In this document: one piece after another, positions 42,876-54,399 of the stretch | How the letters are laid out: every line of letters starts with the position of its first letter | Numbering within the stretch: the first letter of the stretch is position 1 | Source: Diphasiastrum complanatum | Lineage: Eukaryota > Streptophyta > Lycopodiopsida > Lycopodiales > Lycopodiaceae | Reading direction: 5' to 3' | Assembly: GCA_029204225.1 (NCBI GenBank) | Contig: CM055097.1 | Location: 40,316,820 to 40,380,819, forward strand | Length of the DNA stretch: 64,000 bases | Made by a program: the position numbers and the translations under genes | Notes under the pieces: model-generated | The model's database searches: none | The model's input: the letters and a program-made list of their open reading frames with translations, nothing else | Told to the model about the DNA's origin: nothing

Positions 42876-43331
42876 TGCAGGTATGCACGATCCGGTGGAG
42901 CTATGGGATAGCGTCTTTCACCAGGAGAAATAGCACTCAAAGCGTCTCAGGAGAGAGGACTCCATACGGAGTATCGGCAGTCGGATGGCTAGAGACAACA
43001 AAGTTCCTTCGATCGGAGCTTCGGGGAAGATCAGAACGATCGTCATAGGTGGATTCCAGGGAGAATTCATGGAAAATCTTGCAATTTTGGTGGTTTCGAG
43101 GAAATCATCGATGTTGGCTACGTTATTCACTGTGGGACAGCCGTTTGGCACAACGGGGCTTGCAAGGGATTTGCAAAGAGCAGTGACAGAGAGCCATAGC
43201 AATTTACAGGGTCAGATTGGGTTGAAAACGGAGGAAATTTGGAAAATTTCCAATTTTGTGGGGTGTTGACGGATTTATGAGAAAATCGACTTGTTTGCAG
43301 TCAATATCGCATCAATTGGAGAACTATAAAT
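42876..43331 (+). other. Element E interior, 5' part
   Basis: Contains a plus frame of 94 codons (42985-43269) starting MARDNKVPSIGASGKIRTIV. It has no recognised gag motif, and an equally long minus frame overlaps it, so I do not call a gene. Target duplication TAAAT of Copia D ends the stretch (43327-43331). Confidence 0.5.
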
Positions 43332-44060
43332 TGTTGAATTCTACACGTGTGGACTGTCCACTACATGTACTTGTGATCTCCTAAGGTATGTAGATGCACC
43401 AAGATCCAGACTAGGTTGAGATTCAAGATCAATCTTAAATCCTATGGCAAAAACACACTACTACATGCATTCAATCACTTCCAACTCACACTCACACGTG
43501 TGGGAAGTATTCAAGAAATAATCTAAGTAAAAACAAGCTGCTCTCCTTGGGTAGAGAGAGAAAATGCATCATGAGCTCTCGGGTAGAGAGAGAAAGCTAG
43601 AAATCCAATAACTCACAAAATCCATGAAATCACCAAATCAATTAGATTCAAAATGAGGAGTACAATGATACTAGTAGGTCCACGAGCTACCACTATGCTG
43701 AACTATGATTGGACCATATTTTGTCACCTCTTGATCCTATTGGATCATTGATCCATGCACCTCTTAATTCTATTGGACTATATTCAAGCACACCTCAATT
43801 TCCTTTGGACCTCACAAGGTTCCACCTCTAAATCCTATTGGACCTCTTGGAATTCATCAAACAAAAGCTTTACACTTGTCTACACTCTAATTGGCACGTG
43901 TTTAGTCTCTTACCCTATTTTGGCTCAATAGTGCAGTGGAAATGCATAATTTGCCATCTATGCCAAATTTATTCCTATCAACATCCTACACCTAGATGCT
44001 TGATGTAAAAAACATAAGACCCCTATATCTAACATAGATAATCTTTTTCAATTCTTCACA
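43332..44060 (-). repeat. Copia D 3' LTR
   Basis: 729 bp. It contains about 36 bp near 43995-44030 that are absent from the other LTR. It abuts a purine tract on minus (TTTTTAGGAGGAG, 44072-44061). Confidence 0.95.
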
Positions 44061-44078
44061 CTCCTCCTAAAAAATTAT

Positions 44079-44390
44079 CTATGAGGATTTGAGCATTGAT
44101 CTTGATATAAGTCCAAGATTAGATCTATGCTTGATGAAGGCACTTTTGCTCAAAGGCTTGGTGAGTAGATCGGCAATACAAGAGGACGAGTTGACATGCT
44201 CCAAATAGATTTCTCCTCCAATAAGCTTTTCTCTCACAAAATGGTGTGCCACTTCTATGTGCTTGCTTCTTGCATGAAATATGGGATTATTGGCAAGAGC
44301 TTGGGCCGAGATGTTATCACACTTGATCATTGGTAGATCATCCTCCTTGATGCACTTTAGCTCCATTAATAACCTCTTGATCCAAAGCAC
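44079..44390 (-). pseudogene. Copia D RNase H
   Basis: Minus frame with MLWIKRLLMELK, an internal Asp block (IKCDNISAQALANNPIFHAR), SKHIEVAHHFVREKL and the LLTKPLSKSAF tail. The upstream start (LSS.EAEYKAL) is at 44460-44400 in a shifted frame. Known role: degrades element RNA in the RNA-DNA hybrid. It is nearly the same length as in Copia B and C. Confidence 0.9.
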
Positions 44391-44519
44391 TTCTTTGGTA
44401 GTTGTAGTGAGTGCTTTGTACTCGGCCTCACATGAAGAGAGAGATATAGTATCTTGTTTTTTGGAAAGCCAAGATATTAGATTGCCTCCAAGAAAGATAG
44501 TGTATGCACTAATAGACTT

Positions 44520-45216
44520 TCAATCCAACTTGTCACTTGCAAAGTCCGAATCCGAGTAGCCAATAATGGATAGATCTTCACTTTTATAGAGTAGACCATA
44601 ATCACAAGATGAAGATACATATCTTAGAATCCTCTTGGCCATCTTCCAATGATGGATCTTAGGATCTTGCATAAATTGACTCAACTTGTGCACACAAAAA
44701 CTTAGATCGGGCCTAGTAATGGTAAGCCAAATTAAGGAGCCTACAAGACTCCTAAAAAGTGTCATGTCCTCAAAGGATCTTTCATCACCTTTATTAGGAT
44801 CTTTTACAATTTGCTCCATTGGAGTATCTATGCTCTTAGAATTTTCCATATGGAATTTTTTCAACATAGAGTGAGCATATCTAGACTGGCATATAAAGAC
44901 ATGTTTTTTATAAAAATCAGTTTCTAGGCCTAGGATGTAATGCATCTCTCCTAGATCTTGCATTTTAAACTCACATCCAAGTGCTAGCTTGGTTTCATCA
45001 ACTAGTTTGATACAACTTCCACAAAGAATAATGTCATCAACATAAATTAGAAGAATGACAATATTGCTATCAACAAACTTTAGATACATGGAAGGGTCAT
45101 AGTCACTAAGAGTAAATCCTAGTGAGATAAGAAAAGAGTTAAGTCTTGACTACCATGATCTTGGTGCTTGCTTGAGTCCATAAAGACTTTTGAAGAGCAA
45201 GCACACTTTGTACTCA
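44520..45216 (-). pseudogene. Copia D reverse transcriptase, N-terminus deleted
   Basis: The remaining RT starts at about 45215 with CLLFKSLYGLKQAPRSW, an in-frame TAG, then SDYDPSMYLKFVDS. LIYVDDIILCGS (YVDD catalytic motif), QDLGEMHYILGLE, DTPMEQ, ITRPDLSFCVHKLSQFM and YSDSDFASDKLD follow, ending near 44520. The fingers region and motif A Asp (QMDV.NAFLNG) are missing: integrase linker sequence (KGKQVDLDQ) joins RT directly at about 45217. The deleted enzyme cannot be active. Confidence 0.92.
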
Positions 45217-46263
45217 TCATTGATCAAGATCCACTTGTTTGCCTTTGTCATCATATGAGAGCCTCTTAGGCTCGGATCTATCTCTCATGGATCTTCTTGG
45301 TGAGAAAATCCGAGGAGAGTCTTCTTCAAATCTCGACCCCATGACATCATGATTGTCTTCAAGATCAATAATTGATGATGCATCCATAGATTTCTTGATC
45401 TCGGCCTCTTCAAAAGATGAGTGTTGATCTTCATGAAAGACAACAGCTCTAATTTCAATAACTTGAGAGGTAGAGAGTATAAAGACTCTATAGGCCTTCT
45501 TGGTGGATGAGTATCCAACCATGATCCCTTTGCATGCACTAGGATCTTCCTTCTTCCTTGTTTCCAAGGGAATATGGACAAAGCATAAGCATCCAACAAC
45601 TTTAAGGTGATCAACCTTAGGCTTCTTCAAGAATAAGATTTCATATGGTGACTTTCCTCCAAGAGTTATATGTGGGAGCCTATTGCAAAGATAATTTGCC
45701 CAATTAATGGCTTCTCCCCAAAAATCTTTGGGCAAAGATGCCTCAATTCTCATAGATTTTGCACATTCACATAGAGATCTATTCTTTCTCTCGGCCACTC
45801 CATTTTGAGATGGAGAGTAGGCACAAGAAAATTCTCTTTTAATGCCTTCAAGCTCACAAAAATCTTGAAATTTATTGGAGATGTATTCACCACCTCCATC
45901 ACTTCTAAGAGCCTTAATCTTGAATGAGAATTGCTTCTCTACATAAGCTTTGAAAATAAGGAAATGATCAAACACCATAGATTTAGAAGCAAGAAGATAT
46001 ATCCAAGTGAATCTTGTGTAATCATCAATGAAAGTAACAAAACAAGTGGCTCCTCCCTTGCTTGTAGTTGATGAGAAATGCACATCCGAGTGGATTAACT
46101 CCAAAGGATGCTTGATAGAAGATCTTGTAAATGGCTTTTTGTGAGATTTAGCAATAGCACAAGCCTGACAAGGCTTGATCTTCTTGGAGAGTGACTTTGG
46201 CAAGCCAATAGCTTTGGCTTCTTTGATCATAGAGAGCATGGATTTATAGTTGGGATGTCCCAA
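45217..46263 (-). CDS. Copia D integrase
   Basis: A 348-codon frame with the zinc-finger end CQACAIAKSHK. The DDE core is complete: LIHSDVHF (Asp), LRSDGGGEY (Asp) and SQNGVAERKNRS (Glu). The C-terminal region with GYSSTKKAYRVF and the linker SPRRSMRDRSEPKRLSYD follows. It begins GHPNYKSM, overlapping the end of the gag frame in another phase, so the zinc-finger His of the N-terminus is separated by a frameshift. Known role: integrates element cDNA. Catalytic residues are all present. Confidence 0.9.
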   Translation of the reverse strand: MGHPNYKSMLSMIKEAKAIGLPKSLSKKIKPCQACAIAKSHKKPFTRSSIKHPLELIHSDVHFSSTTSKGGATCFVTFIDDYTRFTWIYLLASKSMVFDHFLIFKAYVEKQFSFKIKALRSDGGGEYISNKFQDFCELEGIKREFSCAYSPSQNGVAERKNRSLCECAKSMRIEASLPKDFWGEAINWANYLCNRLPHITLGGKSPYEILFLKKPKVDHLKVVGCLCFVHIPLETRKKEDPSACKGIMVGYSSTKKAYRVFILSTSQVIEIRAVVFHEDQHSSFEEAEIKKSMDASSIIDLEDNHDVMGSRFEEDSPRIFSPRRSMRDRSEPKRLSYDDKGKQVDLDQ

Positions 46264-47656
46264 CCTCCTTGTTCACAAGAGCAACATTACAAGCATTCAC
46301 ATACTCATTTGGATCTAGTTTATAGATGCCACCAAATCTAGATCCTAATGCAAGTATCTCATCATTGTTCTTGATAGTGCAAGTATCAACATTGAATTTT
46401 ACATCAAGGCCATTATCAAGCAACTGGCCAACACTAATAAGATTCTTGGTAAGCTTAGGTACATAAAGAACTCTTGAGAGAGAAAGAACTTTAGAGGATG
46501 CAAGCTTCAAGGGAATTTTTCCTATGCCTTCAATAGGACATTCAAAATCATTTGCAATGTATATTGATTTCTTGACTCCATCATAAGGTGCAATAGAAGA
46601 GAAAGAGTCCTTGGAGCTACACATATGTGAAGAGGCTCCAATATCAATATACCATAGGCCGTCCTTCTTGAAAGGAGTAGATGAGAAACTAGAGACCATA
46701 AGAGATCCCTCTCCATCACTTGCAATAGTGTTTTCCTTCTCATTGGTAATATTGGCTTGCTTGAGTTGATTCTTCTTTTTGAAGCAATTGGTGGCATAAT
46801 GACCTTTCTTGCCACAATAAAAGCACTTGATCTTCTTCTTCTTGAGCTTGGATGATGAAGCATTAGAGGAATCATCTTCCTCCTCATCTTTGTCTTTGGA
46901 TTTGACTTTGTCCTTGCTTGAGGATTGTTGATGTTGGTTCTTGCTCCTCCCTTTGTGCTTATCCTTGGCAAAGAGGGCTTTGCCATCATTATGAGTGAGA
47001 GAAAGCTTGTCCATCCTCAAGAGCTTGTACTCTTGTCTTGATTCTTCTAAAATTAGCACACTTTGGAGAGCCTGCAAACTTGGTAGCTCCTCCTTAATGG
47101 CATAGGATTGGACAAGGTTATCAAATTCACTTCTCAAGCCATTGAGAATGACTTGAACTAGCTCATTTTGATTGATGGAATCACCAATGCAAGCAAGCTC
47201 TCTATGAATATCTTTTACTCTCAAAACATAACTAGATGCACTCTCATCACTCTTTTGGCTACTTTGAGATATTTGATTCCTAAGAGTGAGAAGCCTAGAG
47301 GTATTCTTAGCCTCATAGATAGTCTTGAGACAATCCAAAGCTTCTTTGGCTGTTGTACAAGTACCTATCTCCCTCAATATCTCATTAGAGACATTCATCT
47401 TAATGTAGTGGAGAGCCATCCTAGCTCTCTTTTTGTATTTTTGAACCTCTTGAAGAACTTGTGGTTCTTCTTCAAGGCCACGAACTATGTCCATCACGTC
47501 TTGAAGAATCAAGATGGACTCCATCCTCATTTTCCAGATTGAATAATTTGAAGTGGTCAATCTTTCACTTGGTTCCAACAAGGATGAACCCATTGAAGAC
47601 ATTTGAAGTGAAGAAAACTCAAATGATGAGCAATAAATGTTGCTACACACTCTCAA
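46244..47656 (-). CDS. Copia D gag-protease polyprotein
   Basis: A 470-codon frame. The likely start is the internal MSSMGSSLLEP (about residue 19), which matches the start context of Copia C gag. It contains TTSNYSIWKMRMESI, RNQISQSSQKSDES, ILNGLRSEFDNLVQ and the zinc knuckle CFYCGKKGHYATNC (about residues 278-291). Next is the protease site, which reads DIGASSH where DSGASSH is expected; the changed Ser may impair cleavage. A gag_pre-integrase region ends at GGIYKLDPNEY. The frame stops at about 46244, just where integrase starts in a different phase. Confidence 0.88.
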   Translation of the reverse strand: MRVCSNIYCSSFEFSSLQMSSMGSSLLEPSERLTTSNYSIWKMRMESILILQDVMDIVRGLEEEPQVLQEVQKYKKRARMALHYIKMNVSNEILREIGTCTTAKEALDCLKTIYEAKNTSRLLTLRNQISQSSQKSDESASSYVLRVKDIHRELACIGDSINQNELVQVILNGLRSEFDNLVQSYAIKEELPSLQALQSVLILEESRQEYKLLRMDKLSLTHNDGKALFAKDKHKGRSKNQHQQSSSKDKVKSKDKDEEEDDSSNASSSKLKKKKIKCFYCGKKGHYATNCFKKKNQLKQANITNEKENTIASDGEGSLMVSSFSSTPFKKDGLWYIDIGASSHMCSSKDSFSSIAPYDGVKKSIYIANDFECPIEGIGKIPLKLASSKVLSLSRVLYVPKLTKNLISVGQLLDNGLDVKFNVDTCTIKNNDEILALGSRFGGIYKLDPNEYVNACNVALVNKEVGTSQL

Positions 47657-48346
47657 TAGGATCCAATAATTGAGTACAATCTCCTCCTATGAAAGATCTT
47701 GCAACTATTTGTGAATTGATTCTCACTAGCTACTCAAATCTCTCTAAAACAAGATCTATTTCACATCAAATGATGGAGTATAGGCAAAGTTAGGATCTAA
47801 CACTCTTAGCACGTGTGAAATACACTAAGAAACCAAATTTGACTCAAATACAATGATATTGCATGAAACAAAATGGCTAAGATCCCAAAACAGTATCTAG
47901 ATCACATATAGATGAGATTGACAAGCATACAACTGTGATTTTGGATCAACCTAGCAATCTCTTGACCAAACCAAATGTGTCCACCCAGGTCTAGGTGCCC
48001 TACCTAACCCTCTTCAAAAGCTTATAACTTTTGATTGGCTCAACCAAATGGAATGAAACTGATTGCAACAGAAACTAGACAAAAATAGCTTCAAAACAAG
48101 CTATCAAACAAGATAAATGGATCAAACATGAGAGAGAACTTCCAAACTGAAATTGGATGTTCCTCACACATGTCTGAGCACCTGATTCCGTACAGTACCA
48201 GGTCAGACCCAATCAATGTCCTTTTGATCTCTTTTGATCCAAGATTGACCAAGATAGCTAGGAAAATGGGCCTTGACAACTTCTAGCTCAAGATTGATGA
48301 AAATTTTTTCACTTAGATGGATCAAAATGCATGGTAACCTTAGGTA
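47657..48346 (-). other. Copia D leader region
   Basis: About 690 bp between the primer-binding site and gag; no gene. The equivalent position in Copia C is of similar length. Confidence 0.6.
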
Positions 48347-48359
48347 GGCTCTGATACCA
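48347..48359 (-). other. Copia D primer-binding site
   Basis: The minus strand reads TGGTATCAGAGCC, a perfect match to the initiator Met-tRNA complement, directly after the 5' LTR. Confidence 0.93.
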
Positions 48360-49052
48360 TGTTGAATTCTACACGTGTGGACTGTCCACTACATGTACTT
48401 GTGATCTCCTAAGGTGTGTAGATGCACCAAGATCCAGACTAGGTTGAGATTCAAGATCAATCTTAAATCCTATGGCAAAAACACACTACTACATGCATTC
48501 AATCACTTCCAACTCACACTCACACGTGTGGGAAGTATTCAAGAAATAATCTAAGTAAAAACAAGCTGCTCTCCTTGGGTAGAGAGAGAAAATACATCAT
48601 GAGCTCTCGGGTAGAGAGAGAAAGCTAGAAATCCAATAACTCACAAAATCCATAAAATCACCAAATCAATTAGATTCAAAATGAGGAGTACAATGATACT
48701 AGTAGGTTCATGAGCTACCACTATGCTTAACTATGATTGGACCATATTTTGTCACCTCTTGATCCTATTGGATCATTGATCCATGCACCTCTTAATCCTA
48801 TTTGACTATATTCAAGCACACCTCAATTTCCTATTGGACCTCACAAGGTTCCACTTCTAAATCCTATTGGACCTCTTGGAATTCATCAAACAAAAGCTTT
48901 ACACTTGTCTACACTCTAATTGGCACGTGTTTAGCCTCTTACTCTATTTTGGCTCAATAGTGGCATTACAAGTGGAAATGCATAATTTGCCATTTATGCC
49001 AAATTTATTCCTATCAACATCCTACACCTAGAATCTTTTTCAATTTTTCACA
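48360..49052 (-). repeat. Copia D 5' LTR
   Basis: 693 bp. Nearly identical to 43332-44060 apart from a deletion of about 36 bp after CCTACACCTAGA and a small insertion (GGCATTACAA) near 48962. Confidence 0.95.
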
Positions 49053-52000
49053 TAAATTGCATTAGAAAGCATGAGGTAGGGCGACCTCTGTGAGGCAGGT
49101 AGCTGCAAGAAGAATCTCAGGGTGAGATTCACAAAAGCTCAAGAAATCTCTCTCAGTTTTGAAACTAGGGTTTTACAGCATAAAAGCCTGGATCTTTCAC
49201 CATAGGTTGCTGTTTTTGGATCTGTGAAGCAACATAGAAGGGCGTCCTGATGAGGAGAGAGAGCTGGTAAATGGCCATGGGTGGCCGTGCACTGGAGAAA
49301 GTGCTAGAACAATTCTTTGGGATAGCTAAAAACCCTCATAAGCCATAGCTATGGAGCAGAGAGAGCAAAGAAGGAAGGAGGAGGTCGGGGCAGCTCGTGC
49401 GCGCCCATCAAAAGGAGCCCATAATGGTTGTAAGTGCATAGTGCACGGAGGATCGAGCTTGAGCACGCCAGGTCAACCACAACCATCGGATTTTGATCCA
49501 TGAAGATGAACGGCCTTGATACATTTATCGGGGAGAAATTTGAGCCGTCAAATGGGTGGTGGCCATTAGATTTGTGCTGGAAGGGCCCTTGAAAGGGTGA
49601 AGGGTAAAAGTGGCCTTCTCTTCATTAAAAATTTTCAATGTGACATTCATTGAAGGGACCCGAAGTCCAGAATGGACTTCACTTCATTAGAAATCTTCAT
49701 TATGAAGAATCAGTTCAATTTTGCAAGGCATATTGATTTTGGGCCTATCTTTGGCTAGAAGGCATCTTTTTTGGCTATCATTGGCCCAAAATGACCCCTG
49801 AAATTGGCTGCTCAGAGACAGCAGACAGAGCGAAGTCACAGAGTAGGGAGAAACACATTTTGGGGTGTTTTCATCACTATTCTATCGAGCGGAGTATGGG
49901 TGACCTAGTGATGGGCTACATTCGCTATTTGGGTACCGTAGGGCCAAATTCGGGGCAATTTTTGGCTGGTGAAACCTACTACAGGGCGGTACAATGAGGC
50001 ATTATCACTTTTGAATAATTATTACTTGATCTTGATAGGGTAACAGGGTGTTTGAAAGTGGTAAATGTGGTATGGGGGCGAATGGTAGCGGAATTGTGTG
50101 GAGAAAACTAGTATTGGCGAAGGAAGTGCAGTTTGGCGTCATGACTACTCATCTTTGGCGACAATTTTGAGAGGGGAAGCAGTCACAGGTGAGAGGTAGG
50201 CATGGTATGCCAGTTACAGGTGAAAAATTATTGTGATCAGGTTTAACTTTTGGGCTTTGAACCAACCAACGTCAAGTGACGTTTTGGGAGAACACTCTCA
50301 CAGGTATGATCGACAGTGACATTGTCGAGTCAGGTGATAGCTGCATTGACACACGCATCTGTAGCTTGGAAATTTTTTGTTCGGAAGGAAAATATGGGCT
50401 AGCTTGGAGGTACACACATTTTGGCAGTCACAGGTGGTGGAAGTGCAGAGTCGTGCCAGTTGGAAGCCATTGGGCAAGATAACGGACTTGCATTGGACGA
50501 GCTGTGTGTGGGACACACAGAGGATGAAGAATGGGTCAATAATCACACTTTGGATGCTTTTGGTGAGTGGTGTGAAATCAATTTTGATCAAGCCATTTTA
50601 GTTGTGGAGCAGTGTATCAGGTTTGTCATCGAGAGATACACTTCAACTACCAGTTTGGATAAGTCAAGTCAATTTGCCATATCAGTATTGCATCAGGGGT
50701 GATGACAGGGTGCAGATTGTTTGATTTGGGCCATGGAAGATCTCACAGGTCCACTTGGAGGGATATTGGCATGCACAGTCATGTGAGAGACTTGATGGTG
50801 GCTTTGGAGTTCACATCTCAGTGTATTCTTAGGGAGTGGTTTGGAACCATTCATAGGAGCAGCTTGGAGCTAGCTTGGGGGAATACATGTGGGCACTGCA
50901 GAGTAGATGCTCAGATCTTTGTGATTAGGGATGGCATTGGGATACCTGGTAGGGATAGCACTGCAGGATGACATGGGATGATCATCAGGAGGTAGCTATT
51001 TCATATTGGACTTGAGTCATTGGCATGAACAAGACTTACAGGTGGGATTCATGATGGAATCAGAACACTGCAAACATAAATGGTCAAAGCGTGAAGCTTT
51101 GAGAGCCAACTCTAGGTTGGAGAGCTGATGGAGATCGCAGGGGGTGTGATTGGAGGGCAAACACTATGATGGGTGTTTTGCTAGTGATCTACTAGAGGAG
51201 ACACTGATGGCGAGGACTTCATTGTGTGCTCATTTGGGAGTACAGGTTGGCATTCCAGCATGGGGCCAGTTTTGGACATTGGCATCGATGGGGAGGCATC
51301 TACCATCACGAGCATGGATAAGTTACCTATAGCTTTCATGCATTTGGCTGTATTTGCAGGAGTCTAGGCTTGGCACAGGTGTTGGATTTTCCGTGGTGCA
51401 GATTCTCAGGTGGTGAGATCATGGGGAAGCCTAGAGGAAGTCACTCAGAGCCATATATCTCAGTACGATCAGGGAGACAACAATCTTGGGATCCCGTGAG
51501 CAATGACTCAGGGACATGCTTGAATTGGCATGGTGTCAGGTGGAACATAGCTAGAGAGAGCGAGCATATGTTAGGAGCCATGTGGAGCAGGTGATGCTTT
51601 GGAGTTCGACTTGTCTAGCAAGATGGTGACCAGGATCGGAGACATCAGGTGAGCATAGTATGTGGATGACGAGTCCATTGGGGTGGCACTCAGGGAGATT
51701 CTACAGTTGCTCAGGTATGATATGTCATTTATTGTATGGACAATGTTCTTCAGCTGGTGCATCATGTGGTGACCTAGGGATGGGTCAAGCCTACTTGGAG
51801 GTAGGTGGCATGTAGTGTACCTATGGTGGTACATATCTTGAGGGCATGAAGTGCATTATGGGGTGATGTGGATCCAGCATGCCCATGGTTGTGAGCCAAC
51901 AGAGATGGAGATGGTTGCTCAGGGAGTGACAATTGATACTTTGGCGAGTGATCAGGTGAGCTACATGGTTATATGCATAGTTATCTCCAGGTTGGCGTCA

Positions 52001-53244
52001 CATGTTGTGTCTATCCATCATTATTTGGTAAGCAGGATGCAGCTTTTGGTTAGATCCAGTTAGAGTCTAGTTGCACTACATGTGGACAGATTCTTGGGGA
52101 GCTATCAGCGGGTAATGGATACTTGGTGATCAGATGGTAGAGGGTACAGGGTTCTGGAGCTATCCTACCTGATATGCTATGGATCGTGGGTGAGTTATTC
52201 ATCATGATAGTGGATCTAGCTTGCATTTGCTTTGGCTTGGATGCTATGATGGATATAGTGTTGGTGAGATAGGCTCCTTGGTGGGAGGCCTATGTATTGG
52301 TCAAATTAGAGTTGGCAACGTCAAGCATGGAAAATTGAATCTACATGGAATGTAGGACAGACAGATCATCATCAGTATCTTTGGGAGGTAGGCAAGCTAC
52401 TCAAATATAGCCTCTGGTGAGGTTTGTGTACATTCATTCATTGAGTCTTTGGTAGACTCTTGTGCTTGGAGCATGGGGAATGAATGGGGATCAGCTTTCA
52501 GGACCTATTGGATAGATGGATATCCTTGGACGTGAGAGCATCTTGGTACAGGTGTAGGCCATAGTTGAGGACCTGATTTGGTGACCAGTGGTGTAGCAGC
52601 GGATTTACAAGTGGCACAGGTGTTGGTATGACAGGATACCACTTATGGACAGCCCTTGGTCATGTATTTGATGTTTTATCATTCATGTTGGTTTGCATGA
52701 GTGTGTGTGGGCTTGCATGTTGCCTTGTCACGGAAGTCTAGATCTGAGTTGGAGTTTTATGTGGTTGTGCATTTGCTACAGTGAAACAAAGTAGTCATTT
52801 ATGCTCGTTGACTTGTCATTGTCTACTAGTTGTCTATCTAGTGAGGGTATAATCTTATGGTGGCAGTAAGATTTCCTCAGGTTGAGTCTCAGTTGCTCAT
52901 TTATGTCAGCTTTACAAGTTTGTGCTTGTAAGTGTCTGATAGGATGTCAGCCTAGCTAGATGGAGGATGTAAGTCTCATGGTGGCAGTGGGATTTTTTCA
53001 GTTTGAGCCATGTCGCTCATGTGGTCCACTTGTGTTCAAGTCAGATTGGGGACGAGTCAGTTGGTCGAGAGTATGGCAGAGTCTCTGTATGAGCATTGTG
53101 TTTACATGATACTTTGTGAGTCAAACCTAGTGGTTTGTTGGTGTGCTTGAGTGTGAGTCAAGTACATAGCAGCTGTGATATGCATAACATCTTCTGGACA
53201 CTCCAGACGCTGGTGCAATATATTGTTTTTCACTCGTATCACAT
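49053..53244 (+). other. Element E interior, main part (no pol)
   Basis: About 4.2 kb, more G-rich on plus than the rest of the window. No gag, protease, integrase or RT motif in any frame, and the longest frames are under 100 codons. CAGGT, often as CACAGGTG or TACAGGTG, recurs at irregular spacing (for example 50186, 50217, 50301, 50431, 50746, 51039, 51243, 51376), far more often than expected by chance. Might be a decayed gene capture or a structural RNA region; undecided. Confidence 0.55.
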
Positions 53245-53262
53245 TTGAGCTTAAGAGAGAGA
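53245..53262 (+). other. Element E polypurine tract
   Basis: GCTTAAGAGAGAGAG directly before the 3' LTR start TTAGATTCAG. The duplicate near 62930 reads GCTTAAGGGAGAGAG. Confidence 0.75.
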
Positions 53263-53535
53263 GTTAGATTCAGCTTATGATCTGATTCATTAGTATGAGC
53301 TCTAAATGTGATGACGTAATTAGTGTACAGTTTATTTGGTTTACTGTATATGGTTGTGATCGGGACGTGACCCGTTAGGATATATTGATCTGGCATTGAT
53401 CCCGTAGACGACTACTTGGGTTTAGGGGGGTAGCCACACATAGGAAGAATTAGCCTGTACAGAGTTATTTACCGTACTTGCTATACTTGGGGGCATGTCC
53501 CAAGTTTGTCGATCGAATTTGGCCATATTGGGCCC
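53263..53535 (+). repeat. Element E 3' LTR, first part (first copy)
   Basis: Matches 42382 to about 42648 up to the phrase ATTGGGCCC, where solo LTR F is inserted. GGCCC at 53531-53535 is the left copy of the F target duplication. Confidence 0.85.
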
Positions 53536-54356
53536 TGTGGGGTCGATGATCTCTCGTAGTATAGCCCTTCCGCCTGTCAACAAAGGTTAGATCACTGGAT
53601 AGGTGCCTAGCTATGCATAGATGCTATGTTTAGTTAATTTCCTACTTTCTCCCTTAACTCTACTCACCACAATACTACTCCTCTTTAACTCTACTCCCCT
53701 ACACTAACATTCATCATAGTTTGGTTGAAGGGAAGGAATGAAGAAGAAGAGATTGAGAAGAGAAGAGAAAGAGAGAGCAAGAGAGTGAGGGTGGAGGTTA
53801 GCTCAAATGCTCCTTATGCTTGCTAATGGAATAACATTCACTATTGGAAAACAATAAACACGGAAATAGAAAGCAAGAGAAAACACAACCAAGAGCAATA
53901 GCAAGTAGTGAATAGAAAATGAGGATGCTTCTCTTCCAAAAATGGTAGAGTTTCCTCCTTTTCATTGAGCATGGAAATAGTGTACAAATGGTGCCCTTTT
54001 AGAAAATGGGGAAGGCCCTTGCCCCTCAATCTTATTGGCTAATATTCACAATGATTCTAACCATTCATGTTGGACCCAACTTGATCCAAGGGTCCACAAA
54101 AAGTACATTAGAAATCACAAGATTCATGTGAGTCCCAATTTGGACCCAACTCTAAAAAGTGATCTCTAAGTTTAAAAATGACATTGGGCCTCTAGTTTTA
54201 TTTTAATTACAAGGCCCAAGTCAAGTTTATTTTATTTACAACTTCAATTGCGTGCTCATTGGGCCATGGGCTTATACACGCAGGATGTCATGCCCTCGCA
54301 ACACATTTTATTGAAGGATTTTATTTATTTACACTTTGTTGGGAATACCCCCAACA
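53536..54356. repeat. Solo LTR F, first copy
   Basis: 821 bp, TGTGGGGTC to CCCCCAACA. Bounded by GGCCC (left) and GGACC (54357-54361), a 5-bp target duplication with one mismatch. No primer-binding site or polypurine tract adjoins it on either side, which argues for a solo LTR. Strand not determined. Confidence 0.75.
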
Positions 54357-54399
54357 GGACCCACGGCCTGAAGTGCCGGTCCCTCGGCACTCTACCGGT

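Larger units (their letters stand above)
43332..49052 (-). mobile_element. Copia D: full-length Ty1/Copia element with a deleted RT
   Basis: LTRs at 43332-44060 and 48360-49052 start TGTTGAATTC and end TTCACA. Perfect target duplication TAAAT lies at 43327-43331 and 49053-49057. On minus: LTR, primer-binding site, leader, gag-protease, integrase, truncated RT, RNase H, polypurine tract, LTR. LTRs are very similar, so it is a comparatively young insertion, yet about 170 codons of the RT N-terminus are missing. It is nested in element E. Confidence 0.96.

Noticed and set aside
42985-43269. 94-codon plus frame in element E that might be a small gag
   Set aside because: An equally long frame lies opposite on minus, there is no zinc knuckle or capsid motif, and it is not next to other element genes.
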